From a virus, in the IMG/VR virus record IMGVR_UViG_3300018080_000179, positions 1-64,000 of that record: 64,000 nucleotides of DNA, one strand, 5' to 3'. Under the pieces are notes generated by a model. That model worked only from the letters and a program-made list of their open reading frames with translations, searched no databases and was not told the origin of the DNA. The stretch's first letter is position 1. Every line of letters begins with the position of its first letter. Positions 30,165 to 37,773 of this stretch are shown here, piece by piece. Both the position numbers and the translations under genes were made by a program.

Positions 30165-31089
30165 GGATATACTTCGAAGAATCAACGAACGGTTCATGGG
30201 CTTTTCACACGAGGCGCTTGGACCGAGAGCTCTTACCAACGACGAGATGGAGACACTGAGGAGGGCCGGGGTGCTGAAGGCGGGGACAAGAAACATGGTT
30301 GCTGATCCGGCAGCCTTCGGTCGTTTGACCGCCATGCTTCCCTTGAGCGCGACTGCCCGGATAACCTACGAGGATCTGAAGCGCATGGTTCGTGAGGGCG
30401 CGGTGGCACAGACCGGCGTGGAGACAGCCGCCATTGAATATGCCCAGGAGCATGCTGGAGAATACATCCGGGGCCTTCGTGACTCGATGGTTCGGGACGC
30501 ACGGGCCGGAAGGTCAAGGGCTGCAATATCTGCCCAGCGTGCGGTTCAGGAAGGTGTGAAGACGGCCATAGCAAAGCGGCAGACCGTCAGTGAATTGAAG
30601 ACAGCCCTTTTTGATGCCCTTGACGACAGGGGCCGCGACTGGCACAGGGTCGCACAGACTGAAATCAACAACGCCATCCAGCACGGGGTCTACAGGCGAA
30701 TCCGCGAGGTGTCCGACGCGGATGAAGACCAGAGGGTCTACAAGCGTCCGGCTCCTGATGCGTGTCCATGGTGCAAAAAGCTGTATCTGGAAGAGGATGG
30801 GGTTACCCCCAGAATATTCAAGATGCGTGAACTGGCGGACAGCAACTTCGGTCGCAAGGCACGCAACTGGCTTCCCACGATAGGGAGTGTCCACCCCTTC
30901 TGCCGGTGCCAGCTTTCGGTCGTTCCGAAGGATTACGGCTTCAAGAAGTTCCCGGTTGCGAAGGAGGCCTTTGAGTTTGATTCGCAGAAATTCAAAACAG
31001 GTGAATTGATACCTGATGAAATATTTGACCGTCTTGGTAGTCTGAAGAACAAGACGCGGCAGGAAGCAATTCTCAGCTATGAGGGATAA
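30139..31089 (+). CDS. MuF/SPP1-gp7-like head morphogenesis protein
   Basis: 316 residues. A helical N-terminal half is followed by the MuF signature: RVAQTEINNAIQHGVYRRI (about 174-192), CPWC (207-210), a loop, then HPFCRCQL (253-260), where the Cys/His set probably binds zinc. Family proteins (Mu gpF, SPP1 gp7) bind the portal, are present in a few copies in the head and may exit with DNA. The order portal then MuF matches many phages. The start ATG lies within the preceding small gene. Unlike longer MuF fusions, this one has no toxin domain after the core. Confidence 0.88.
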   Translation: MTITKRQLEDILRRINERFMGFSHEALGPRALTNDEMETLRRAGVLKAGTRNMVADPAAFGRLTAMLPLSATARITYEDLKRMVREGAVAQTGVETAAIEYAQEHAGEYIRGLRDSMVRDARAGRSRAAISAQRAVQEGVKTAIAKRQTVSELKTALFDALDDRGRDWHRVAQTEINNAIQHGVYRRIREVSDADEDQRVYKRPAPDACPWCKKLYLEEDGVTPRIFKMRELADSNFGRKARNWLPTIGSVHPFCRCQLSVVPKDYGFKKFPVAKEAFEFDSQKFKTGELIPDEIFDRLGSLKNKTRQEAILSYEG

Positions 31090-31092
31090 GTC

Positions 31093-33222
31093 ATGCGTGG
31101 ACACAAATACATCAAGCGAACGGGTGGGCCTGGCAATTACAAGTATTGGTACAAACTGCCGGACGGCTCCATGTCTGCAGGGTCGGAGGCGGATCAGAAG
31201 CGTGGAAAGGTGGAGCATGTAAAGCGTCTGCTTGCGGGCAAGCGGGATGGTGTTCACAACATGACCCATGCTGAAATAGCGCAGCAAACCGGTCACCCAA
31301 GGCAGAGGGTCACGAGCGCTGCCTCCAATATGCAGACCCGTGGGGGCCATGACTTTGACTCCCATCACAAGCTGGAGGCGACACACGATGATGTCGATTC
31401 CGGAACCTACATAAGAAAAATCACAACCAAGCATGGTCCTGCAGCGGCAGACCATGGAACGGTTGCTGAATCCAGAAGGGCTAGAGACAGGGCACGAAGC
31501 GCCCCTGCTGAAGCGGCGGCTCGTGGCCGCAGGTCGGCAGCAGGAGAAACTCTGACTCCATCTGTAAAGGAGGAGTTGAGAACAGCCCTTGGTGGGATAA
31601 CTGAAGAGCAGTTGCTGGATGAAATACGAAGGGTCCGGGAAAGGGGTGGCTACAGTCTTAGAGAGGCCATCCCTGTTATCAGAAGAAATGCTGGTGGCAT
31701 ACAGGCCAGGCGGAATCGTGAGTCCAGGGCCGCAGCACGAAGGGCTCCTGCTGAAGCAGCGGCCACACCCAGAACCCCACAGGTTGCAGAAGGTGCTGCC
31801 GGTGCGACTCCCTTGGGAATGGCAAGGATATCCCCTGAAGAGGCGAGGCGTGAGGCACAGCAGGCCGGAAGCGCCAGAGAAACAAAGGCACAGAAACAGG
31901 CTCGGCTGATAGCCGAACTGAAGGAAAGCGGAATCGACCTTTCTGATTCTCCAGAGGGTCCGGCAGCGGTTCGTGAGGCGGCTGAACGTGTAGGCACGAC
32001 TCCAGCCCCGGCAGCGGCTCCCCCAGCGGAAGAGGGTGCGGCGGCCCGTGATCTTTCCGAAGCCGATCCCGCGCTTGCAGAAGCGGAGACAGCGGTTCAG
32101 GCCGCCGTTGATGCACAGCGCAATGGAGAGAACCCTTACCTGAAAAGGTCGAAGGAAATATACGAGCGGATCAAGGGTGAACTGAAGCCGGAACGCGCCA
32201 AGGCAATCAAGCACATGTTGGCAGCTTATGAGACCAGGTTGCGCGGGGGTGCCATAAATGAGGCGGGCTGGAAGGCCCAGTATAATGCGATAAGAACGGA
32301 GATGGGCGGAACAAGCAGTGGCCTTCCTCCATGGTCTGGTGCAAAGAAGCATTTTGAATCTGGTACCTTCCACACCATGGATGAGGTGATAAACAACCCA
32401 CCGATCAATCTTGAAGTGGAGAGAATGAAACGCGGCTATGCTGCGAAGCAGTTTCACAGACTAAAGCCATTCTTGAAGGACGCGTGGGCGCAGGCAAATC
32501 CCAGTGCCCCTCCGCCCATGCCCACCTTCGGCGATCTGAAAAGCTGGAGCGAGGTTCCAGGTGGCAAGACGCCATACGCACAGTCGGTAAACCCAAGGGG
32601 CCGCACAGCCCTTCCAGACGAGGTACACAAGGCTGTAGTCAAGGGTGCGGACGGCAAACCGAAACTTCCTCCACCCTGGATGCCGATCCACCTGATGCCA
32701 GCGTGGAACTATGTGGTGGCCAAGACAGGCGGGGCCGGTTCTGCTTATGGCGGACAGCGTCCACAGGTCGATCCTTCGGGCAAGCTGTCCACAACGGCAC
32801 AGGCGAGATACCAGGAAGGGATCGCCCTTTCGACCCTGAGAAAATATGTGGTAATGCGGGGAGGCCCGGATCAGCTTATTGACATCCCGTCTTCGAAGCT
32901 CGCGGGTTCGCAACTGTCACACGCACAGATTTTCAAGGCGGACAACCTGTCGGATGCTCAATTGAAGAACATCCTGAAGACCAAGGTCATCGACCCTGTT
33001 TCCTTCATTGGATTTCTCAAGAAGGAGTTGAAGATCAAGAAGTCATTTTCCCTGGTCGTGAGCAAGTCCGAGACCTATACACCGGGGGAGACTTTGGGTT
33101 ATAATGGGGACATCAGGAAGAGCTCTCCAACCCAGCCCGGTATCGTTATTGATCTGAAGAAAGCTGAAAAGATAAGAAAAATCAAAGGAATACTCCATGA
33201 TCGTAAAGTGTCCCAACTGTAG
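31093..33222 (+). CDS. Large Ala-rich mosaic protein with N-terminal HKY module, 709 aa
   Basis: 709 residues beginning MRGHKYIKRTGGPGNYKYWY, the fourth HKY module in this cluster. Residues 50-85 look like a short HTH (MTHAEIAQQTGHPRQRV). Residues 120-340 are a low-complexity Ala/Arg/Pro/Glu region with helical blocks (LRTALGGITEEQLLDEIR). The C-terminal 350 residues are a folded alpha/beta region (KTGGAGSAYGGQRPQVDP; ALSTLRKYVVMRGGPDQLID) that I cannot classify, ending in a basic segment. It follows the MuF gene by three bases and overlaps the Com-like gene by 26. Probably virion-internal, by shared module and location. Confidence 0.65.
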   Translation: MRGHKYIKRTGGPGNYKYWYKLPDGSMSAGSEADQKRGKVEHVKRLLAGKRDGVHNMTHAEIAQQTGHPRQRVTSAASNMQTRGGHDFDSHHKLEATHDDVDSGTYIRKITTKHGPAAADHGTVAESRRARDRARSAPAEAAARGRRSAAGETLTPSVKEELRTALGGITEEQLLDEIRRVRERGGYSLREAIPVIRRNAGGIQARRNRESRAAARRAPAEAAATPRTPQVAEGAAGATPLGMARISPEEARREAQQAGSARETKAQKQARLIAELKESGIDLSDSPEGPAAVREAAERVGTTPAPAAAPPAEEGAAARDLSEADPALAEAETAVQAAVDAQRNGENPYLKRSKEIYERIKGELKPERAKAIKHMLAAYETRLRGGAINEAGWKAQYNAIRTEMGGTSSGLPPWSGAKKHFESGTFHTMDEVINNPPINLEVERMKRGYAAKQFHRLKPFLKDAWAQANPSAPPPMPTFGDLKSWSEVPGGKTPYAQSVNPRGRTALPDEVHKAVVKGADGKPKLPPPWMPIHLMPAWNYVVAKTGGAGSAYGGQRPQVDPSGKLSTTAQARYQEGIALSTLRKYVVMRGGPDQLIDIPSSKLAGSQLSHAQIFKADNLSDAQLKNILKTKVIDPVSFIGFLKKELKIKKSFSLVVSKSETYTPGETLGYNGDIRKSSPTQPGIVIDLKKAEKIRKIKGILHDRKVSQL

Positions 33223-33397
33223 GGATAATCTGGTGAAGAGCACCGACACTGAAGTCAAGATGCGGGTGGCTTTGGTTAAATGGAACAAGGACGGGGTCTT
33301 TGCGGTCTGCAAAGCCTGCAAGACCGACGTCGAGATAAGCCCGGACGTCTTGAAGTCGATCAATACCAAATTCACCTTTGAAACCAAAAAAGGGTAG
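33197..33397 (+). CDS. Com-like zinc-ribbon protein, 66 aa
   Basis: 66 residues from ATG 33197. Two CxxC pairs, CPNC (5-8) and CKAC (38-41), with 29 residues between, as in Mu Com and related small zinc ribbons. Com of phage Mu is an RNA-binding activator of mom translation; many phages carry Com-like proteins next to head genes without a known target. No mom-like gene is visible here. The product may bind RNA or a virion component. A stable hairpin follows at 33456. Confidence 0.75.
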   Translation: MIVKCPNCRDNLVKSTDTEVKMRVALVKWNKDGVFAVCKACKTDVEISPDVLKSINTKFTFETKKG

Positions 33398-33455
33398 ACG
33401 CAGAAGAGATCCGAATATAGACTTTATACAGGTGAGCAACAGAGACTCGGAATGA

Positions 33456-33492
33456 GGGAGTAGTTGCGGTGACGCGATTATTCCCTTTTCTT
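33456..33492 (+). terminator. Hairpin with GTGA tetraloop followed by T-rich tail
   Basis: GGGAGTAGTTGCG (33456-33468) pairs with CGCGATTATTCCC (33473-33485) over 13 positions, including four G-T pairs, around the GNRA-type loop GTGA. TTTTCTT follows. It lies in the 106-bp gap before the protease gene. It reads as a weak terminator or attenuator separating the internal-protein genes from the capsid operon. Confidence 0.6.
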
Positions 33493-33503
33493 ATGGGGAC
33501 TCC

Positions 33504-34316
33504 ATGAACGATTTTTTCATTTCCAAGAGTGATTTTCGTATATGGCTGCCGGATGTGGAATTTGACTTTGAGAAGGCAGACAAGGACGAAGGCCACGACT
33601 CCCGAAAAATCATAGGCACCATGAACACCTCCACCAAGGATCGCCAGGCAGAGAATGTCATGGCAAAGGGGCTCGACTTCAACCCCTTCCTTCAGCATGG
33701 ACACTTCAATGACAATCATGACCAGTCCACATCGGCGGTCGTTGGGTACCCCGAACGGGTATACTATTCGGATCAGATCCAAACCAAAAAGGGTGTGACC
33801 GAGGGCTGGCTTACCGAGGGATGGATCGTCAAGGGGACCAAAAGGGCTGACGGCATCTGGGAACTGGCGAAGGCGCTGGCAAAAACCCCGGATCGCAGGT
33901 TGGGCTTCTCCATCGAGGGCAAGGTTCTCAGAAGGTCCAACAAGGTGATCGAGAAGGCGCTGATCAAAAACGTGGCCATCACCAACTGCCCGGTAAACAC
34001 CGACTGCACCTGGGACGTTTTCAAGAAGAGTTTTTACAGCGAGGAGATGGCCATCAAGTCGCTGTCTGCTGGCTACGCAACATCCCCCGCCACACAATCC
34101 GGCGGCGGAGCCCTTCGGACAGAAGACCTTGACCAGGAAGACGACAAGAAGCCTGGAAGGAAGGGCAAGGGTCTGAAGATCATACTGCGCTCAATGGGTC
34201 TTGACCCTGACAATATTCAAAAGGCCTACGATTGGGTGAAGGAAAGTCGTCCCGACTTCACTGATGAAGCGGCGGCGGAAGTGGTTAGGTGGATCATTTC
34301 AAGCAAAGGAGAATAA
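33504..34316 (+). CDS. Prohead maturation serine protease
   Basis: 270 residues. The protease core (about 33-175) has the catalytic His in FNDNHDQS (H72) and the nucleophile Ser in RLGFSIEGKV (S136), in the order typical of HK97-type prohead proteases. IKNVAITNCPVNTD is the usual following strand. It cleaves scaffold and capsid N termini during maturation, and possibly the nearby mosaic proteins. Residues 187-210 (LSAGYATSPATQSGGGALR) closely resemble residues 32-55 of the capsid protein, a hint of a shared cleavage or binding signal. The C-terminal 60 residues are a separate helical domain (LKIILRSMGLDPDNIQKAYD). Confidence 0.88.
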   Translation: MNDFFISKSDFRIWLPDVEFDFEKADKDEGHDSRKIIGTMNTSTKDRQAENVMAKGLDFNPFLQHGHFNDNHDQSTSAVVGYPERVYYSDQIQTKKGVTEGWLTEGWIVKGTKRADGIWELAKALAKTPDRRLGFSIEGKVLRRSNKVIEKALIKNVAITNCPVNTDCTWDVFKKSFYSEEMAIKSLSAGYATSPATQSGGGALRTEDLDQEDDKKPGRKGKGLKIILRSMGLDPDNIQKAYDWVKESRPDFTDEAAAEVVRWIISSKGE

Positions 34317-34319
34317 GCG

Positions 34320-34547
34320 ATGTCAGAAGCACAGGAAATCGGACGCCTGCCCGCAGAGGAAGTCGGACAGGACCACATCCTTGATGACCCTACAAAGGGT
34401 TTTCAGGCTGTGTTGACGAAACAGGACGAGATCATTGATCTTCTCAAGGCTTTGACTGCCAAGCTGGACGCAGACGGCGGTGTGAGTGACACGGACTTCG
34501 CGTCCCTTCTCACCGACGACCTGAACAAACTTGGCTTTAGTTTATAA
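34320..34547 (+). CDS. Small acidic helical protein, 75 aa
   Basis: 75 residues; AAAGGAG lies eight bases before ATG 34320. Acidic throughout, with a coiled-coil-like middle (LTKQDEIIDLLKALTAKLD) and an acidic end. Location between protease and scaffold candidate suggests an assembly role, for example a scaffold partner, but no motif proves it. Confidence 0.65.
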   Translation: MSEAQEIGRLPAEEVGQDHILDDPTKGFQAVLTKQDEIIDLLKALTAKLDADGGVSDTDFASLLTDDLNKLGFSL

Positions 34548-34560
34548 AGGGAGGTTTCTC

Positions 34561-35367
34561 ATGCAAGTAACAAAGGAAGATGTGACCAACGCCCTTTCCT
34601 CTCTGGGAAACGTCCCTGCAGCAGGTGGCGAAGGCACAGACGTCAGCAAGAGTGGAGATGGTTCGCCAACTTCAACTCCCGGCGTGTCAACCAATGGTGA
34701 CCTCAATTCTGCCAACGGCGCGGCGACTGGTGGCGGAGACGACGGTTCCCTCGGAGCACCCGGATCGGACATGAGCGACAAGGCAGGAAAGGGAAAGGTG
34801 AAGCCAGAGGCCAACAAGTCAACTCCACCCCCGGAATTCCAGCAGGGTCTTCCATCGGAAGTTGAAACCAAGGTCGAGGTTTCCGAATTCCTGAAAAGTC
34901 TTGTCGATCACACGGCTACTCAAATCAACGGTCTGCGTGACTTCGTCGTGAAGTCGGATGCGGCGTTTGAGGCGAGGACAGAGGACATCCTTGACTCCTT
35001 CGCGGGGCTTGAGAAGTCCATGGCCAACATCGGTGTTGTTCTCAAGGCTGTATGCGAGCGCATCGGCATCATAGAGAACCAGCCCCAGATGGCCAAGTCC
35101 CAAACGGCTGAAGGCCAACCGGCTGGCCAGCCTGTCCAGAGAACGTTTGAGGCTCCTCAGGGAGACACAGCCGCTGCTCCGCAGGGTGCTTTCTACAAGA
35201 GTCTTGAAGGAAAGTCTCCGGACGAAGTCAGGAAGTCGATCTCCAATTCAATGATTGAATTGGTCAAGAAGGGCGAACTTGAAGACACCGATGTCATCAA
35301 CTTCGACACATACAACTACGTATCAGCGGAAGCGGACACCAAGCTCCGTGCCATGCTGAACAACTAG
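34561..35367 (+). CDS. Candidate scaffold protein, 268 aa
   Basis: 268 residues from ATG 34561 (AAGGGAGG six bases upstream). N-terminal 110 residues are low-complexity Gly/Ser/Asp/Pro. A central coiled coil follows (VSEFLKSLVDHTATQINGLR, DILDSFAGLEKSMANIG), then a Gln/Ala linker and a C-terminal helical domain (FYKSLEGKSPDEVRKSI). Disordered plus helical composition, and position between protease and capsid gene, are typical of capsid scaffolds. These guide assembly and are then degraded. Direct sequence similarity is not recognisable, so the assignment is contextual. Confidence 0.65.
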   Translation: MQVTKEDVTNALSSLGNVPAAGGEGTDVSKSGDGSPTSTPGVSTNGDLNSANGAATGGGDDGSLGAPGSDMSDKAGKGKVKPEANKSTPPPEFQQGLPSEVETKVEVSEFLKSLVDHTATQINGLRDFVVKSDAAFEARTEDILDSFAGLEKSMANIGVVLKAVCERIGIIENQPQMAKSQTAEGQPAGQPVQRTFEAPQGDTAAAPQGAFYKSLEGKSPDEVRKSISNSMIELVKKGELEDTDVINFDTYNYVSAEADTKLRAMLNN

Positions 35368-35379
35368 GAGGAATGAACC

Positions 35380-36846
35380 ATGTATCCAGTACTGGACACA
35401 AAGCAGTTTGAGAACCATGGGGATGGTTTCGGTTCATCCAATCCCCAGGTTGTCAGCGAACTCAACAAAGCCCTCACAGCGGGCTACGCAAGCGATCCGG
35501 CAAGCCAGTCGGATGGCGGGGCACTTCGTGTTGAGGCCCTCGACGCAACACTCAAAATTGTATCCTTCATGCAGAAGAATATCGTTTTCTACAACGACAT
35601 TCCCAAGTCGAAGGCGTACAACACCGTGGAAGAATACAACATGCTTTCCAAGTATGGTGGACGCGGTGGTTTCTTCATCAACGAAGGCGGCCTTCCCAGA
35701 ACGGACGACAGTTCGTATCAAAGGAAGGTACAGTACGTGAAGTTCATGGGGACAACCCGTGAAATCACGCACCCCATGCTTCTCGTCAAGCCCGCGCACG
35801 GAAACGTGGTCGCGCTTGAAACCAAAAACGGCACCATGTGGATGCTGGAGCGTCTGGAAGACAACCTCTTCCACGGAGATGCTTCGGTCATCAGCCAGTC
35901 GTTCAACGGCCTCCGCAAGCAGGCAATTGACGGCTATTCCGATCCCGACACGGCAGGCGACGGCAAGCCCGACGTCTCGCTTGAGCACATCATCGACCTC
36001 CGCGACAAGCCCCTCACCGAGGGAGTTTTTGCAGAGGCCTCCCGTGTGCTTCTGTCAAACTACATGTTCCCCACTGCCTGTTATCTCAACCATGAGAACC
36101 ACAGGGACTACAACGTGGGATTCTTCTCCAAGGGTCGCTACGGGATACCAGTGGGCAAGGAAATGGAAACAGGGTTCGACAGCCGCAGGGTCAAAACCTC
36201 CGGCGGAACCATCCAGCTTCGCCCGGACGTATTCCTGAGAACCGATCAGGTTGCTCCTGCTGCGGCAGACAACCCCTCGGCACCTACGGCTCCGGCCACG
36301 GTGACCGTCACGGTTCAGGCCAAGTCCACTTCAAGGGGATTCCTCCCGGCTGAATTCGCCACCTACGCCTACGAGGTGACGGCCATTTCCAGAAATGGTG
36401 AATCAGCAGCCACTGCCGGAAACGTCAGTGCGGTTGTTGCAGCCGCTGGGGCCAGTGATGAAGTCAAGCTCGTCATCGCACGCGGTGCGGTTTCAGGCAA
36501 CGACCTCACACAGGGCTACAAGATCTACCGGACACGCATCTCGGACGGTGCGGCTGGTACCAAGTATCTTGTCGCTGAGATTCCAAGCTCGGGCGCTTCG
36601 ACAGACTTCCTCGACGGCAACGAGACTCTTCCGGGTCTTGGAACTGCCTATCTTGGACAGTATGACGAAACGGTCCTTACGCTTCGTGAACTGAGCCCAA
36701 TGCTCAAATTCCCTCTTGCAACCGTGGCTTCAAGCATCCGCTGGATGCAGCTTGTATACAATACGCCCATTGTATTCAGGCCAAGGGGAATTGTGATCAT
36801 CAAGAACATCGGTCGCCTTTCGGTTCCAAATCTGATTGGCCCGTAG
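35380..36846 (+). CDS. Major capsid protein with inserted Ig-like domain
   Basis: 488 residues. Residues 30-60 (NKALTAGYASDPASQSDG, then GALRVEALDATLK) precede a HK97-fold core (FFINEGGLPRTDDSSYQRKV; RLEDNLFHGDASVIS). Near residues 295-420 lies an inserted beta-sandwich resembling Ig-like/fibronectin domains (VTVTVQAKSTSRGF; QGYKIYRTRISDGAAGT). The chain then returns to the capsid fold (SIRWMQLVYNTPIVFRPRG). Surface Ig-like insertions in capsid proteins are known and thought to bind surfaces or stabilise shells. The N-terminal region is probably removed by the protease. Gene order protease, scaffold, capsid supports the call. A hairpin follows the stop. Confidence 0.9.
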   Translation: MYPVLDTKQFENHGDGFGSSNPQVVSELNKALTAGYASDPASQSDGGALRVEALDATLKIVSFMQKNIVFYNDIPKSKAYNTVEEYNMLSKYGGRGGFFINEGGLPRTDDSSYQRKVQYVKFMGTTREITHPMLLVKPAHGNVVALETKNGTMWMLERLEDNLFHGDASVISQSFNGLRKQAIDGYSDPDTAGDGKPDVSLEHIIDLRDKPLTEGVFAEASRVLLSNYMFPTACYLNHENHRDYNVGFFSKGRYGIPVGKEMETGFDSRRVKTSGGTIQLRPDVFLRTDQVAPAAADNPSAPTAPATVTVTVQAKSTSRGFLPAEFATYAYEVTAISRNGESAATAGNVSAVVAAAGASDEVKLVIARGAVSGNDLTQGYKIYRTRISDGAAGTKYLVAEIPSSGASTDFLDGNETLPGLGTAYLGQYDETVLTLRELSPMLKFPLATVASSIRWMQLVYNTPIVFRPRGIVIIKNIGRLSVPNLIGP

Positions 36847-36854
36847 GATGACGC

Positions 36855-36896
36855 TGTAAGAAATTCGGGAGGGGCGTGCGAGCGCCCCTTCTTACA
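36855..36896 (+). terminator. Two-part hairpin downstream of the capsid gene
   Basis: Inner stem GGGGCG (36871-36876) and CGCCCC (36883-36888), outer stem TGTAAGAA (36855-36862) and TTCTTACA (36889-36896), with an 8-base bulge on the 5' side. TTCTT directly after the inner stem resembles a short U-tract. It probably stabilises or attenuates the abundant capsid transcript. Confidence 0.65.
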
Positions 36897-36911
36897 ATCC
36901 TGGAGTATGTG

Positions 36912-37127
36912 ATGAGATTACAAAATGAAATGATGGCAGGACAGAAGCTCGGCACGGACAAGGGTGTTGTCGAAGTCAGCAAGGAAGGCTTTGTTGAAGT
37001 TGAAGACAAGGCTGTCGCGTCGGCTCTCAAGGCTTCAGGCTTCAAGCTCGTTGGCAAGCCCAAGCCAGCACCGCAGCAGGCCCAGCAGTCGGGAAAGAAG
37101 GACGGCAAGCAACCAGGCAAAAAGTAA
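36912..37127 (+). CDS. Small protein with Lys/Gln-rich tail, 71 aa
   Basis: 71 residues from ATG 36912 (TGGAG seven bases upstream). First 45 residues could form a small alpha/beta unit (LGTDKGVVEVSKEGFVEVED; SALKASGFKLVG), followed by a Pro/Gln/Lys tail (QQAQQSGKKDGKQPGKK). Small proteins with such tails are common after capsid genes. Not assigned. Confidence 0.65.
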   Translation: MRLQNEMMAGQKLGTDKGVVEVSKEGFVEVEDKAVASALKASGFKLVGKPKPAPQQAQQSGKKDGKQPGKK

Positions 37128-37138
37128 GGATGTAGATT

Positions 37139-37537
37139 ATGGTACAGGAATTGAGTCCTACAGATCATATGACGACGGAAGAGATGCTTCGAAAGGAGCA
37201 TTCATCTGCATCCAGAGCGAGAAAGGTTATCAACGCCCCGGTTGCCTTTGCGACCCACGGCGCTGCCGACAGATCCATTGATCCGATCAATGCGACCGTG
37301 ACGGCCGCCTCTGCTGAAATGGACATGGATAGAAACAAGGTCTATCGGCTGGTTTCATCTGTGGACATGCATTTCAGGATGAGCAAGGGCACATCTGCTG
37401 CCGTGACAACCGACATATTTCTCGCCGCCGGACAACCTATCGTTATTCAGTCGGGTGAAATATGGGACAAGGTGAGTGTGATAAAGGCGGCATCGGCGAC
37501 AGCGGACGGATTGGCGCAGATAACGGAGATGGTCTGA
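37139..37537 (+). CDS. Putative head decoration or completion protein, 132 aa
   Basis: 132 residues; AAGGA lies about eight bases before ATG 37139. The N-terminal 45 residues look flexible. The rest is beta-rich with Ser/Ala/Thr (NATVTAASAEMDMDRNKVYR; GTSAAVTTDIFLAAGQPIVI). The fold and position directly after the capsid gene fit a capsid decoration or head completion protein, but there is no motif proof. Its stop overlaps a CTG codon in another frame that may start the next gene. Confidence 0.6.
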   Translation: MVQELSPTDHMTTEEMLRKEHSSASRARKVINAPVAFATHGAADRSIDPINATVTAASAEMDMDRNKVYRLVSSVDMHFRMSKGTSAAVTTDIFLAAGQPIVIQSGEIWDKVSVIKAASATADGLAQITEMV

Positions 37538-37764
37538 AAAGAAACCCGTATGTAACGGTCAACTATCTCTTTGCTACTTACCTGCAGACTGAAGAAGCCG
37601 GACGCCACAAGATAAGGAAAGTCGAGAAAATAAAGCCGGGACGGGCTAAGTTTTTTTTCGACATAACCGAAAAGGAAGCTGAAGAACTAAAGTTCAAGTT
37701 CCACAACAGCTCCTGCTCGGAGTTTGAACGGTTGAGGAAAGTAACCATTGACCTATCTTATTAG
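37534..37764 (+). CDS. Small basic head-region protein with probable CTG start, 76 aa
   Basis: The frame ending at 37764 encodes a plausible folded protein (NPYVTVNYLFATYLQTEE; GRAKFFFDITEKEAEELKFK). It has no ATG, GTG or TTG after the end of the previous gene. The only upstream ATG (37462) would add a Gly-rich segment that looks like a shadow of the preceding gene. CTG 37534 overlaps the preceding stop as CTGA, mirroring the ATGA junctions here, and has GGAG five bases upstream. I therefore propose a CTG start. Function unknown. Confidence 0.5.
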   Translation: MKRNPYVTVNYLFATYLQTEEAGRHKIRKVEKIKPGRAKFFFDITEKEAEELKFKFHNSSCSEFERLRKVTIDLSY

Positions 37765-37773
37765 GGCGGGAAA

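Noticed and set aside
30514-32457. A 647-codon open frame on the minus strand
   Set aside because: It lies opposite the MuF and Ala-rich genes, has no ribosome site, a Cys/Ser/Arg-rich composition typical of a shadow frame, and no recognisable domain.
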